Source of the DNA: Synechococcus sp. CS-1325
GTDB lineage: Bacteria; Cyanobacteriota; Cyanobacteriia; PCC-6307; Cyanobiaceae
Assembly: GCA_025128135.1 (NCBI GenBank)
Contig: JAHLYW010000046.1
Coordinates: forward strand, 186,001 to 250,000
DNA length: 64,000 nt
Direction: 5' to 3'
Made by a program: the position numbers and the translations under genes. Of this stretch, positions 55,388 to 64,000 are shown piece after piece. A model generated the notes under the pieces. It was not told the DNA's origin and did not search any database. It saw only the letters and a program-made list of their open reading frames with translations. The first letter of the stretch is position 1; each line of letters opens with the position of its first letter.

Positions 55388-56377
55388 ATGCTGCCAACTC
55401 TCACCCTTCCAAACGGGCGCATCACCACAACCCTCGGCTTTGGTTGTGCCAGCTTGTTGCGCTTGCCCGATCCAGTCGATCGCCAACGCCTGCTCGACAT
55501 AGCTGTAGATCACGGCATCCGCCACTTGGATGTGGCTCGCCTGTATGGGCTTGGCTTAGCCGAAGGAGAACTCTCTTGCTTGCTGCGCCGCCATCCAGGT
55601 GCTCTCTCGGTGGCTACAAAATTCGGTCTCGGTGAGGCTGGCCCCCCATCAGGTGCTGCTCAGCGTCAAGGTGGGCTGCGTCGGCTGCTGATTCTGGTCC
55701 CAGCCCTGAGATCGTTGGCTAAACAAATCCATCGTAGCCATCTCCTGGCGCGAAATTTCAGTACAGACCACTGCCGCCAAAGCCTTCATACCAGCCTCAG
55801 CCAGCTGGGCCTGGAGGCGGTGGATCTTTTTCTGCTCCATGAGCCATCTCCCGCTGACCTGATCCCTGCCGAGCTAGGAGATACGCTCCAGGAATTGCAG
55901 CGCCAAGGGCTGATCGGCAGCTACGGACTCTCTGGGGACTGGTCCGATTGCTTAAATCTGCTTGCGACGCGTCCTTGCCTTGCCGGTGGCTGGCTGCAAT
56001 GGGAGGACGATCTTCTGAATCCCGCACCCCCATTCGCCCCGCTTCACTCAGGCCAGCCTGCTCGGTATGGCCGCTTCGGGCGCATTCGTTGTTCGTTGCA
56101 CACCATCCGCCAGTACCTGGCAGCCGTACCCCAGCTCCAACGCCATTGGAGTGAGCGGCTCAATTGCTCCCTTGCTGAGGATGTGGTCCTTGGTGCCGCC
56201 CTTCTCGGCGCATCCATGGCCAGTGATCCAGAGGCTTTGCTTCTTTATTCCACCACCGATCCTGTGCGCCTCGCCCGCACCCTGGCCCTGCTCAACGATC
56301 CCCCCTGGAATGCCTCAGAAGCGATCGCTTTTGAGGCTTTCTGGCGCCCCCCTGCTGCCATTTCCTTCAGCCCATGA
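55388..56377 (+). CDS. aldo/keto reductase
   Basis: 329 residues, beginning at the codon after the previous stop. AKR fold with the catalytic tetrad D48 and Y53 (HLDVARLYGLG), K78 (SVATKFG) and H151 (LFLLHEPSP), so the enzyme should be active with NADPH. The loop around residues 85-125 is longer and Arg/Leu-rich. In this cluster, next to a GMC oxidoreductase, it could reduce a keto-sugar or aldehyde intermediate; substrate unknown. Confidence 0.88.
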   Translation: MLPTLTLPNGRITTTLGFGCASLLRLPDPVDRQRLLDIAVDHGIRHLDVARLYGLGLAEGELSCLLRRHPGALSVATKFGLGEAGPPSGAAQRQGGLRRLLILVPALRSLAKQIHRSHLLARNFSTDHCRQSLHTSLSQLGLEAVDLFLLHEPSPADLIPAELGDTLQELQRQGLIGSYGLSGDWSDCLNLLATRPCLAGGWLQWEDDLLNPAPPFAPLHSGQPARYGRFGRIRCSLHTIRQYLAAVPQLQRHWSERLNCSLAEDVVLGAALLGASMASDPEALLLYSTTDPVRLARTLALLNDPPWNASEAIAFEAFWRPPAAISFSP

Positions 56378-57939
56378 GCCGCATCGATCTGCACACGTTT
56401 TCCTCTGAGCAGGAGTTTCAGAGCGATCTCTGCATTGTTGGTGGCGGGATTGCTGGTTTGGTTCTGGCCGATGCCCTGCGCGGCAGCGGCCGCCGCGTCG
56501 ATCTTCTGGAGGCTGGTGGTGCTGAGGATGAATCCGAAAGCCAAGTTCTCTATGCCGCCGAGATGGCAGGAGTTCCCCATCTCGGCACCACGCAGGGCCG
56601 TTTCCGGGTGTATGGCGGCTCCTCCACCCGCTGGGGTGGTCAGCTGCTGCCTCTGGCAACGAATGATTTCAAGATACGGGCCCACGTGCCAGGCAGCGGC
56701 TGGCCGCTGGATCCCGCTGAGCTCAGTCCTTACCTGCACACCTGCGAATCCCTTCTAGGCACCAACCATGCTCCATTCGACTCGGAGCTGATTGACCAGC
56801 TGCCTAACCCGGGCCCCCAGCCCAGCGATCCCGATCTACAGCCGCGCTTTTCCAAGTGGGCTCCCTTCTCCAGCCGCAATGTGGCGGTCACCCTCGGCCG
56901 CCGCTGCGAGGACGATCCACATACTCGGGTGTTCCTGCATGCTGCCGTTACAGGTCTCAGGCTTGATGGCGATGGCCGCAACATTCACGCCCTGGAGGTA
57001 CGCACCCTGGCAGGGAGGCAGTTTCGCTTCACCGCCCGCCAAGTGGTGATCGCTGCCGGCACGATAGAAACCACCCGCCTGCTGCTGGTCTCCGGTATCG
57101 GCAACGATAGCGATCAGTTGGGGCGCTGGTTTCACGATCACCTCTCGATCCAGGCCGCCACCCTCCACCCTCAGCCGCGCAAAGCGCTGCTTCAGCGCTT
57201 TGCGCCTTGGTTCATCGGTGCGACGCGCCACACGCTCAAGCTGGAATCCACGGCCGAATGGCAGGCCCGGCAGGGATGCCTCAATGTGATGGGCCATCTG
57301 GTGTTTGAGGCGCCAGACACCTCTGGCTTTGCCTGGCTTCGTCAGCAGCTTCAAGCTCGCCAGAGGCGAGAAGTACAGCCCCCAGCCGTGCCTGCGCCTT
57401 ACATTGAGAAGCTCCCCGCCGAAAGCCTGGATCTGCTTTATCTAGCCTGGAAAGCGACAGTGCGCCGTCGGCGTTGGTGCCCGGCCGGAGCGGCCATCAC
57501 CCTCTACATCGACACCGAGCAGCAGCCCAACCCCGAGAGTCGCATTCGCATCTCTCCACACCTTGACGCGCTGGGTATGCCAAAAGCCATTGTAGATTGG
57601 CGTTGGGGCGACAAAGAACGCTACTCTTTTGCCTGCTATCAGCAGCTCTTCGATCGCCAGTGGCAATCCTGGAACCTTGGTGCGATCGACTGGCACCAGA
57701 GCTTTGAGCCCGGAAGCGGATGGGAAGCTAATGTGAGCGATATCTACCATCTGATGGGAGGTACCCGTATGGCAGCAGATCCCAGAAGTGGAGTGGTCAA
57801 TGCGAAGTTGCGTGTGCATGGCATCGAGAACCTGTTTGTGGCAAGCTGTTCTGTGTTTCCCACCGGTGGTAGTTCCAACCCCACGCTAACCTTAATGCAG
57901 CTTTCTCTTCGATTGGCGAAGCAGCTGCGCCGTTTTTAA
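56374..57939 (+). CDS. GMC family FAD-dependent oxidoreductase
   Basis: 521 residues. FAD-binding G-x-G-x-x-G is VGGGIAGL (22-29), followed by LLEAGG; YGGSSTRWGGQLLP and AAGTIETTRLLL are characteristic. The C-terminal catalytic block reads HLMGGTRMAADPRSGVVN and the closing VFPTGGSSNPTLTLMQLSLRLA. Soluble, without signal peptide. The family oxidises sugar or alcohol hydroxyls. The 4-nt overlap with the AKR gene suggests the two act as an oxidation/reduction pair, for example inverting a stereocentre, which is inference. Confidence 0.9.
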   Translation: MSRIDLHTFSSEQEFQSDLCIVGGGIAGLVLADALRGSGRRVDLLEAGGAEDESESQVLYAAEMAGVPHLGTTQGRFRVYGGSSTRWGGQLLPLATNDFKIRAHVPGSGWPLDPAELSPYLHTCESLLGTNHAPFDSELIDQLPNPGPQPSDPDLQPRFSKWAPFSSRNVAVTLGRRCEDDPHTRVFLHAAVTGLRLDGDGRNIHALEVRTLAGRQFRFTARQVVIAAGTIETTRLLLVSGIGNDSDQLGRWFHDHLSIQAATLHPQPRKALLQRFAPWFIGATRHTLKLESTAEWQARQGCLNVMGHLVFEAPDTSGFAWLRQQLQARQRREVQPPAVPAPYIEKLPAESLDLLYLAWKATVRRRRWCPAGAAITLYIDTEQQPNPESRIRISPHLDALGMPKAIVDWRWGDKERYSFACYQQLFDRQWQSWNLGAIDWHQSFEPGSGWEANVSDIYHLMGGTRMAADPRSGVVNAKLRVHGIENLFVASCSVFPTGGSSNPTLTLMQLSLRLAKQLRRF

Positions 57940-57959
57940 CCCAAACAAACTTCTTTCTA

Positions 57960-58664
57960 ATGTACTCCAATCCTAAACTGATTAGTCTTCGGAATGCGCT
58001 ACGACGAGTCGGCATTTTGCGTGCCATCCAGACAAGTCCCTTATATCGAATGATCAACCAAGGCTACGAATCACGCTTTGATGCTGCGATGATGGATAGC
58101 CTTGAGCCTGGTCAGTGTGTGTTCGACATCGGCGCCAATGTTGGGTACTACACCAAAAAATTTGCAGACCGAGTTGGTCCGACTGGAAGTGTGCACGCTT
58201 TTGAGCCTGTACCCGCTTCTGCTGCGATGATTAGTGAGCTAGTTCCTACTCGGCCGTGGATTTATGTTCATCAATGTGCTATTGCAGATGAACCTGGTGA
58301 GCTGGTGATGGAGGTGGGAGCCGATTCTACTTCACCTACCAATAAAGTTATGATTGGCAAGGCAGAGGCTGCAGAGGCGGTGTTAATTACCTCTGTGGAA
58401 ACGATCGATTCGATGGCCACAAAAGTAGGCTTGCCTGCTGCTATAAAGATTGACGTAGAAGGTTATGAGTTGCATGTGATCAAGGGAGGGTGCATGACAC
58501 TTACGGATCCTGCCCTGCGTCATGTTTTTGTTGAGGTTCATTTCAGTCTTCTTGAGCGGCGGGGACTACCTAATGCGCCTGCCGAGATTCAAAGGCACTT
58601 GATTGAATCAGGCTTTCAGGTTGTCTTCACTGATTTCAGTCATATCCACGCACACAGAGTATAG
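57960..58664 (+). CDS. FkbM family methyltransferase
   Basis: 234 residues with VFDIGANVGYYTKKFADRVGPTG (motif I), VHAFEPVPASA, and IKIDVEGYELHVIKGG, the FkbM signature. Likely O-methylates a sugar hydroxyl. It starts 20 nt after the GMC gene and its TAG directly abuts the next ATG. From here base composition becomes AT-richer. Confidence 0.9.
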   Translation: MYSNPKLISLRNALRRVGILRAIQTSPLYRMINQGYESRFDAAMMDSLEPGQCVFDIGANVGYYTKKFADRVGPTGSVHAFEPVPASAAMISELVPTRPWIYVHQCAIADEPGELVMEVGADSTSPTNKVMIGKAEAAEAVLITSVETIDSMATKVGLPAAIKIDVEGYELHVIKGGCMTLTDPALRHVFVEVHFSLLERRGLPNAPAEIQRHLIESGFQVVFTDFSHIHAHRV

Positions 58665-59531
58665 ATGTCTGCAGGGTTCTCGGTATTGATCCTTGTCAGG
58701 AATGAAGAAATTGACTTACCTGGTTGTCTCTGTTCGGTCGACATCTCAGATGACGTCGTTGTCTACGACTCATTTAGTACAGATTTCACAAAGCAAATCG
58801 CTTTACATGCGGGTGCGCGATTTATTGTTCGGCCTGGCCAAGACCCATCTCTTGCATTTGGGGGTGATGAAGGTCTTCATAGAACTTGGGGCATCCACGA
58901 GATTTCTTACCGCTACCCCTGGCTGTTTGTAATTGACGCCGACGAGCGCCTCACACCTGCTGCTGCCGCTGAACTTCAAGCCATTGCCTGCAGCTCTGAT
59001 TCCCTGTACGTTGCCTACCGCATTCGTCGTCGCGATTTCTTCCAAGATCGTCACCTTAAGCACGTGCAAACTTCTCCTTGGTATATCCGTTTTTTTCGGC
59101 CCGAGTTCGTGCACTACGAACGGTTGGTGAATACTGTAACGCTGGTTAATGGTCCGATCGGTGATTTAGCGTATCCCCTCGATCACTATCCTTTCTCCAA
59201 AGGCCTTAGTCACTGGATTGCTCGCCACAACTCCTACAGTAGCTATGAAGCTCAGCAGATTCTCCAGAACCGCACCTCCGGGGAGGCTTTCAGTCTGCGG
59301 TCGGTCTTCTTTGAGCATGACTTTAACCGCCGCCGCTTTCACCAAAAGGAACTCTTCTACCGCTTGCCAGCCCGGCCGCTGATCAAGTTTGTGTTGCTCT
59401 ACTTGTTCAAAGGCGGTTTCCTTGATGGCCGCCCTGGTTTTACCTATGCCCTGTTGCAGAGCATCTATGAAGCTATGATTGTTCTCAAGGTGCAGGAGTT
59501 GGAGCGAGACAGCAGTTCACCGAGAACCTGA
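58665..59531 (+). CDS. GT2 family glycosyltransferase
   Basis: 288 residues with a GT-A fold: SVLILVRNEEIDLPGCLCSV at the start, DDVVVYDSFSTDFT, and the metal-binding DxD-type WLFVIDADERLTP, followed by a C-terminal hydrophobic helix (PARPLIKFVLLYLFKGGFLDG). This is the WaaE/KdtX-like 'lipopolysaccharide core' style of GT2. Starts at the codon after the FkbM stop. Confidence 0.9.
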   Translation: MSAGFSVLILVRNEEIDLPGCLCSVDISDDVVVYDSFSTDFTKQIALHAGARFIVRPGQDPSLAFGGDEGLHRTWGIHEISYRYPWLFVIDADERLTPAAAAELQAIACSSDSLYVAYRIRRRDFFQDRHLKHVQTSPWYIRFFRPEFVHYERLVNTVTLVNGPIGDLAYPLDHYPFSKGLSHWIARHNSYSSYEAQQILQNRTSGEAFSLRSVFFEHDFNRRRFHQKELFYRLPARPLIKFVLLYLFKGGFLDGRPGFTYALLQSIYEAMIVLKVQELERDSSSPRT

Positions 59532-59537
59532 TTCACA

Positions 59538-59837
59538 TTGCCTCTGAGTTATCAATACGACCTTAATACTCACCCCACTTACAATTATTTCTATTTTGGC
59601 GATAATTTTTCTGACTCTAGAGTGGCTTCATGGAACCAGCACGAAACACGAAGTATACTGCATATTTTGATCCATTCATCCTTCATTTTGTATTCCGGTT
59701 TTAATTCATTTGTAAAGTGCAATATTGATAGGCTAAATAGCTCTTGGTTTTGCATTTCTGGCTCCTACTCTAACGTTAGATTTTCGTCAGGTATGATTTT
59801 ACTTGTTTTAATTATTTTCACCTTAAGGCTGGTTTAA
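59538..59837 (+). CDS. doubtful small ORF between GT2 and sulfotransferase
   Basis: A TTG-started frame of 99 codons that reaches a TAATG overlap with the sulfotransferase start. It is AT-rich, with a hydrophobic C-terminus (ILLVLIIFTLRLV) and many Ser/Tyr/Asn residues but no recognisable domain. It may be a chance frame, a leader, or a remnant; otherwise this 300-nt gap holds nothing I can identify. Confidence 0.25.
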   Translation: MPLSYQYDLNTHPTYNYFYFGDNFSDSRVASWNQHETRSILHILIHSSFILYSGFNSFVKCNIDRLNSSWFCISGSYSNVRFSSGMILLVLIIFTLRLV

Positions 59838-60685
59838 TGCGTCCAAACTTTCTTATTATCGGAGCTGGAAAGTGCGGGACCACAAGTCTTGCTGCATTTC
59901 TTTCTCAGCATCCTCAAGTTTATGTTTCGAATCCAAAGGAGCCTGGTTTTTTCTCTGAAAACTTTCATCGTGGATGGGCTTGGTATGAGTCACTATTTGC
60001 TGATTCTGCTACTTGTTCTGCCAGGGGTGAGGCCAGCGTTAACTACTCAAAATGTCATCTCTACCCACATGTTGCCAGTCAGATCGCTGCTGGCTTGGGT
60101 GATGTCAGAATTATTTATATTGCGCGAAATCCATTGGATCGTATTGTTTCGGAATGGCGATATAGAGTTTTAAACTATTTGTCTATCCCTTCCTTCTCTG
60201 ATTCAGTTCTACATAATCCTGACTATATTCTAACTAGTGACTACTCTACTCAGATTTCTCATTTTTTAAAGATATTCCCCAAAAATCATATCATGGTTTT
60301 GTTTTCTGAGGACTTAATGGCAAGGCCTCTATGCGTACTCGAAGATTGTTGTAGCTTTCTTCGGATTAGTCCTCATTCTTGCTGGGATCTCTCCCCTCAT
60401 GGCGTTAGTGATAAGACTGTAGCCCTACCCAGTTCTATTGTAAAAATTAAGAACTTGGCCTATCCAATTAGGAGTATCATTCCATCCGGTTTTCAATCCT
60501 TGACGTTTTCCCTCTTTGGTCGCAAATCCAGTGATATTGCTGCTCTTCGTTCTCCAACTGTATGGGGTTCGTTGGCGTATGCTAAAACTTTGGATTCATT
60601 ATACTCTGGCAGCTTGGAGTTTCTTGTTGAATGGGGCAAGGACGAATCTTACTGGAACTTCGACCGTCCTACTGTGCCTGATTAA
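59837..60685 (+). CDS. sulfotransferase family protein
   Basis: 282 residues. The 5'-phosphosulfate loop is IIGAGKCGTTSL (8-18), and R97 and S105 in ARNPLDRIVSEWRY make the 3'-phosphate site of PAPS-binding. LFSEDLMARP is a further family block. Predicted to sulfate a hydroxyl of the glycan. In a cyanobacterium this implies a sulfated surface polysaccharide. AT-rich gene followed by 800 nt without a convincing gene. Confidence 0.88.
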   Translation: MRPNFLIIGAGKCGTTSLAAFLSQHPQVYVSNPKEPGFFSENFHRGWAWYESLFADSATCSARGEASVNYSKCHLYPHVASQIAAGLGDVRIIYIARNPLDRIVSEWRYRVLNYLSIPSFSDSVLHNPDYILTSDYSTQISHFLKIFPKNHIMVLFSEDLMARPLCVLEDCCSFLRISPHSCWDLSPHGVSDKTVALPSSIVKIKNLAYPIRSIIPSGFQSLTFSLFGRKSSDIAALRSPTVWGSLAYAKTLDSLYSGSLEFLVEWGKDESYWNFDRPTVPD

Positions 60686-61498
60686 CGCTCTATCCTTGAT
60701 TTATTTAGAAGCTGCAAAACTAGAACATCATTGTATCCAAATTCAGTCAGATAGTCCTCTACTGATTTTCTTTGGTCGTGACCATGAGCTTGAACTCTAC
60801 GCATCGGCTCCTATTTGCCAATCTCAAGCCATTCCGCAATCTGTTTCAGTCCAGCACCTAGGAGCGTGTTGTGCGTAGATCAGCGATTGGCCTTTTCAAG
60901 GATTTTACAGATATTGTTGTTCATGCTGTTCTGTTATACCCGAACACAACAATATCTGCTGTGGCGTCAACGGGATGAGGGGTAGCAGCCTGGCAAATTC
61001 GGATAGGGCGTACTGTATTCAGTCGATCAGAATTTGCTCGAAATTTCAGAGTCTCAGCATCACCAAATCAGTGGCTCGCCTCAGCGCACAATTCGCGAAG
61101 GCCAGCGGCTTTCCCCACAATTTTCAACATATTAACAGGGGTCAGTTGCTAGTAGATCAGTGACGGTCTTCTCCACGGACGCTCAATAAACTGCCCTGAT
61201 CCTAGTTACCGCAATGAATTTTGCCACTATAATTAGATATGCAGAAATCTAAGTTCTTCAGACCCTGGCTCAACATCGCCAGGACATCTGTTTTTAGTGG
61301 TATATTTTACGATTGCAATGAAGATGCCAGGCATCCTGGTATGCCAGGCAATTTTAGGATTGAGTGGTCTCCACATTGTAAAAATATCTTCACCTCATGC
61401 AGCTAAATTGTCATTAAAATGATGACTGCTGGTTGCGCCTGTCAGTCCATTGTGGCCATGCAGACTTTGCTCGTTCAACCACACCCCTGATCCCATTC
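60686..61498. other. gene-poor gap between sulfotransferase and FkbM genes
   Basis: About 810 nt without a convincing gene. It contains a 13-bp inverted repeat (60908-60958) and a cluster of TGCCAGGCA-type short repeats near 61327-61350. It may hold decayed mobile DNA and the promoter of the next gene. Confidence 0.5.
60908..60958. repeat. 13-bp perfect inverted repeat
   Basis: CAGATATTGTTGT (60908-60920) and ACAACAATATCTG (60946-60958), separated by 25 nt. No T-run follows. It could be a long hairpin, a protein-binding site, or ends of a tiny mobile remnant. Confidence 0.75.
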
Positions 61499-62383
61499 AT
61501 GAAACATCCTCTTCTTTCTCTTTTTCATTACTGGCAGCGGCATCCCCTGGCCAGCAAGGATATGCAGGGTACTGTGTCTCGCTTTCTCCGCTGGCAAATT
61601 AGTACGAGAATGCTTCGCATGCCTGTGGTGTTCTCCTGGGTAGGCGAGACAGTGCTGGTGATTGAAAAGGGTATGACAGGAGCCACAATGAATGTGTACT
61701 GCGGTCTCCATGAAGCCATCGACATGGCCTTCGTACTTCACTTCTTGAGGCCTGGAGATGTCTTTTTTGATATTGGTGCGAACGTGGGCACATACACAAT
61801 TCTTGCTAGCGGTGTCATACAGGCTTACACCATCGCACTAGAGCCAATCCCTGCCACGTTTGCCCGTCTTGAGCGCAACCTTCGCTTGAATGATCTTTAT
61901 TCCCGAGTGGATGCCCGTTGCTTGGCGGTTGGCGCTGAGGCTGGCAGCCTGCGTTTCACCTCGAGCCGCGATACCACAAACAAGGCTGTGAGCCTGCTCA
62001 CGGCCGCAACCGACGAGCCAACCCTAGAAGTTCCCGTAGCTGTAGTTGACGAGCTATTGAGCCATCATTCTCCGCCGATTTTATGGAAAGTGGATGTGGA
62101 AGGTTTCGAGCCAGAAGTGCTGCGTGGAGCGACCAGTGCCTTGCGCAACCCTGAGCTCAAGGCTGTGCTCCTTGAGGCTGATACTCCGTCTTTGCAGCGA
62201 ACGATGCATGATGCTGGCTTTTCACGCTTCAATTACGACCTCTTTGACCGTTCACTGGAGCCAGCGAGTGCGAATTCCATGCCCCAGGAATCCCACAATC
62301 AGCTTTGGATCCGTGACCTTGCATTCGTGCAAGATCGTTGCAGCACGGCCCCAAGAGTCAGGATTGGTAACATTACTCTATGA
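61499..62383 (+). CDS. FkbM family methyltransferase
   Basis: 294 residues from the ATG at 61499 (the frame is open to 61433 but the extra residues look non-coding). VFFDIGANVGTYTILA is motif I, IALEPIPATFARLERNL follows, and LWKVDVEGFEPEVLRGATSAL is the FkbM hallmark. Second such enzyme of the cluster and distinct in sequence from the one at 57960, so likely methylating a different position. Followed by a hairpin terminator. Confidence 0.9.
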   Translation: MKHPLLSLFHYWQRHPLASKDMQGTVSRFLRWQISTRMLRMPVVFSWVGETVLVIEKGMTGATMNVYCGLHEAIDMAFVLHFLRPGDVFFDIGANVGTYTILASGVIQAYTIALEPIPATFARLERNLRLNDLYSRVDARCLAVGAEAGSLRFTSSRDTTNKAVSLLTAATDEPTLEVPVAVVDELLSHHSPPILWKVDVEGFEPEVLRGATSALRNPELKAVLLEADTPSLQRTMHDAGFSRFNYDLFDRSLEPASANSMPQESHNQLWIRDLAFVQDRCSTAPRVRIGNITL

Positions 62384-62410
62384 TAGCTTAATGTTTTTTC
62401 TCCTCCTGTA

Positions 62411-62436
62411 GACAAGCCCAGATTTCAGGGCTTGTC
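62411..62436 (+). terminator. probable terminator after the second FkbM gene
   Basis: GACAAGCCC (62411-62419) and GGGCTTGTC (62428-62436) form a perfect 9-bp stem with an 8-nt loop. The following sequence AGTACTCTTTT has only a delayed T-run, so termination may be partial. Confidence 0.6.
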
Positions 62437-63366
62437 AGTACTCTTTTGAATGTTCCCTTCAGACCATGAAGATTGTTTGATTGACGAGAACTACCCCATC
62501 AGTCTTATTGCTTGTTACTGAGTTGAGGAGCGGTCAATTAATCCTGTTGGCTATGTTTGCAAAGGCATTGTCAACAGTGCCTTCTAATCAACTATTTGCT
62601 CAGCCTGATTAGCGCAGTGTATGCTGTTTAGCTCGATTTCTTTTATATGGATTTCTCTCTTTGGAACTCTCGTTCTGTTTTCATTGCTCCACATCCTTGC
62701 CTTGCTCCAACTTCCCTTGCTGTTGCTCCTGACTCCCGAGTAGTATGAAGAGTTGTGCAAAGTCAATTCGGATGCCTTCATCGAAAGTCTGTGCCGATAG
62801 CCCTTTCTGGCCATGATTCTCATCGGTGGTGATACTAGTCAACGAAATCTCTTTCTCCTTACCCTTGCTCAGGAAGTCTTAGGCGTCTGAGCGAAGTCTC
62901 GTTGAAACTTTTCTGACATTTCTAGTAATTTTTGTTTGCCCTTTGGTTCTTTTCTCAGCCCGGATGCCTCGCTGCTGCAGTCACAGCGCTGAGATGCACT
63001 CAAGCCGAAGCAGCACATTAGCTTTTCTTCGCTCTGCCTGGATTTTGTTTTGAAGTTGGCCTGCCCCCCTCTAGGTTCATGGCACGAGAAGCTTGTACGC
63101 CTTAAAATTACAAGATCAAAAAGTTGCTGGATCCAACTATATCGCTTCAATGGCGCTTAGCTCTGCTGAATTCTGCTGGAGGACCAACGCTCGGTGGAAG
63201 TCTGTTGCGCTGACGAACCGCTTGCTGAGCGTTTGACTCTTGCTGATCAAACCCTGGTAACGCTGCTTTATTCCCGCAGCATTTTTTTATTCTACCGAGA
63301 CTGGTACGCCTGATCCTGTGGCCCTTGGCTAAGCCTCCACCCCCCTCTCTTCTCTAGCCTTCCCCG
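62437..63366. other. gene-poor stretch before the WcaI-like gene
   Basis: About 930 nt of AT-richer sequence. Open frames on the minus strand (62584-62823 and 62869-63150) are basic/Ser-rich and read with no domain I know. The region probably contains decayed sequence and the promoter for the next gene. Confidence 0.45.
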
Positions 63367-64000
63367 ATGCGTCTGCTGATTCTCGGCCTCAACTACGCTC
63401 CTGAGCCCGTCGGCATCGGTCGCTACACCGGCGAACTGGCCAGCTGGCTGGCAGCTCGTGGGCATCAATTGCAGGTGATCACCGCGCCTCCCTACTACCC
63501 TCAGTGGCAACTCCAACCTCCGTTTCGCAACCGCTACGCCGTTGAGCACACCGGAGAATTCGGCCAGGGCAGCCTGTTGATTCGCCGTTGCCCGCTCTGG
63601 GTGCCCCACCTCCCCAGCACCATCAAACGGCTGGTTCATCTCGCTTCCTTCGCTTTCTCATCCGCCTTTCCGTTGTTGGGCCAGCTTCGCCATCCCCCCG
63701 ATAAGCTGCTAGTGATCGCTCCGGCCTTTTGCTGCACCGTTCCGGCCCTGTTGTTCACTGCCTTGGCCCGGTTGCGCGGGCGTCCGGTGCCTGCCGTTCT
63801 GCACATTCAGGATTTTGAACTCGATGCTGCATTCGAGCTCGGATTCTTGGCTGGTGGGCCCGTCCGCACCTGCGCCGAAGCGATCGAGCGGGTTTTTCTG
63901 CAGGGATTCACGGCTGTTTCAACGATTTCGCCGGCGATGTGCGCCCGGCTTGCGCTCAAGGGCGTCGCTTCCCGCAGGATCTGGCTTTTTCCCAACTGGG
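63367..64000 (+). CDS. WcaI/WbuB-like glycosyltransferase, cut by window edge
   Basis: The first ~211 residues are present; no stop before the right edge. MRLLILGLNYAPEPVGIGRYTGELASWLAARGH and VITAPPYYPQW are the N-terminal hallmarks of the WcaI (colanic acid) type GT4 enzymes, followed by PAVLHIQDFELDAAFELG and STISPAMCARL. GC-rich again. Substrate is unknown. Confidence 0.9.
   Translation, partial: MRLLILGLNYAPEPVGIGRYTGELASWLAARGHQLQVITAPPYYPQWQLQPPFRNRYAVEHTGEFGQGSLLIRRCPLWVPHLPSTIKRLVHLASFAFSSAFPLLGQLRHPPDKLLVIAPAFCCTVPALLFTALARLRGRPVPAVLHIQDFELDAAFELGFLAGGPVRTCAEAIERVFLQGFTAVSTISPAMCARLALKGVASRRIWLFPNW

Noticed and set aside
62584..63150. Two minus-strand open frames between the second FkbM gene and the WcaI-like gene
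   Set aside because: They have basic, Ser-rich composition and no recognisable domain; I treat the region as gene-poor.

Overview
The window is a piece of a chromosome from a high-GC unicellular cyanobacterium of the Synechococcus/Cyanobium type. This rests on the cyanobacterial ATP synthase order (atp1, a, c, b', b, delta, alpha, gamma), an allophycocyanin core operon (apcE-apcA-apcB-apcC), chlorophyll synthase, PetP, Ccs1/CcdA, P-II and an OCP/ketolase/FRP photoprotection operon. Species cannot be named from the sequence alone.

Region 1 (1-8.9 kb, minus strand): the ATP synthase operon, continued downstream by a 2OG-Fe(II) oxygenase, a 2Fe-2S ferredoxin, a small unknown protein and a DUF3326 protein cut by the left edge. 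A methyltransferase gene lies upstream. Region 2 (9-21 kb): phycobilisome core genes with a strong terminator, then ftsW, ccdA, ccs1, queF, a DUF4278 protein, glnB, tlyA and purB. Region 3 (21-24.4 kb): three minus-strand secreted proteins of unknown function, one resembling an outer-membrane barrel, next to a stretch of decaying sequence. Region 4 (24.4-28.1 kb): ocp, crtW and frp in tight series (photoprotective protein, the enzyme for its ketocarotenoid, and the protein that switches it off), followed by a YciI protein, an acetolactate decarboxylase-like protein with an extra C-terminal domain, and tRNA-Ser(CGA). Region 5 (28.2-40.6 kb): housekeeping genes comEC, glyQ, menG, hisF, petP, chlG, a class A penicillin-binding protein, rsmB, an alkyltransferase-like protein, a trypsin-like lipoprotein and trmH.

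Region 6 (40.6-45 kb) is accessory: a VapB/VapC remnant fused by deletion, an MNT/HEPN toxin-antitoxin pair, a decayed gene flanked by CCAATA-type hairpins, a type IV pilin with its terminator, and a complete IS1595-type insertion sequence. Region 7 (45-64 kb) is a long plus-strand surface-polysaccharide cluster: at least five GT4 glycosyltransferases (the last cut by the right edge), a CgeB-like glycosyltransferase, a GT2 enzyme, a Wzy-like polymerase, an asparagine synthetase homologue with both catalytic sites altered, a SAM methyltransferase, a WcaF-like acetyltransferase, an aldo/keto reductase, a GMC oxidoreductase, two FkbM methyltransferases and a sulfotransferase. Its base composition is patchy (45-48.8 kb and 58-63.3 kb are clearly AT-richer), and the 3' part has long gene-poor gaps, as expected for a horizontally assembled glycan island.

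The strongest leads for something undescribed are the 51.1-57.9 kb translationally coupled block with its double-degenerate asparagine synthetase homologue, and the acetolactate decarboxylase fusion.
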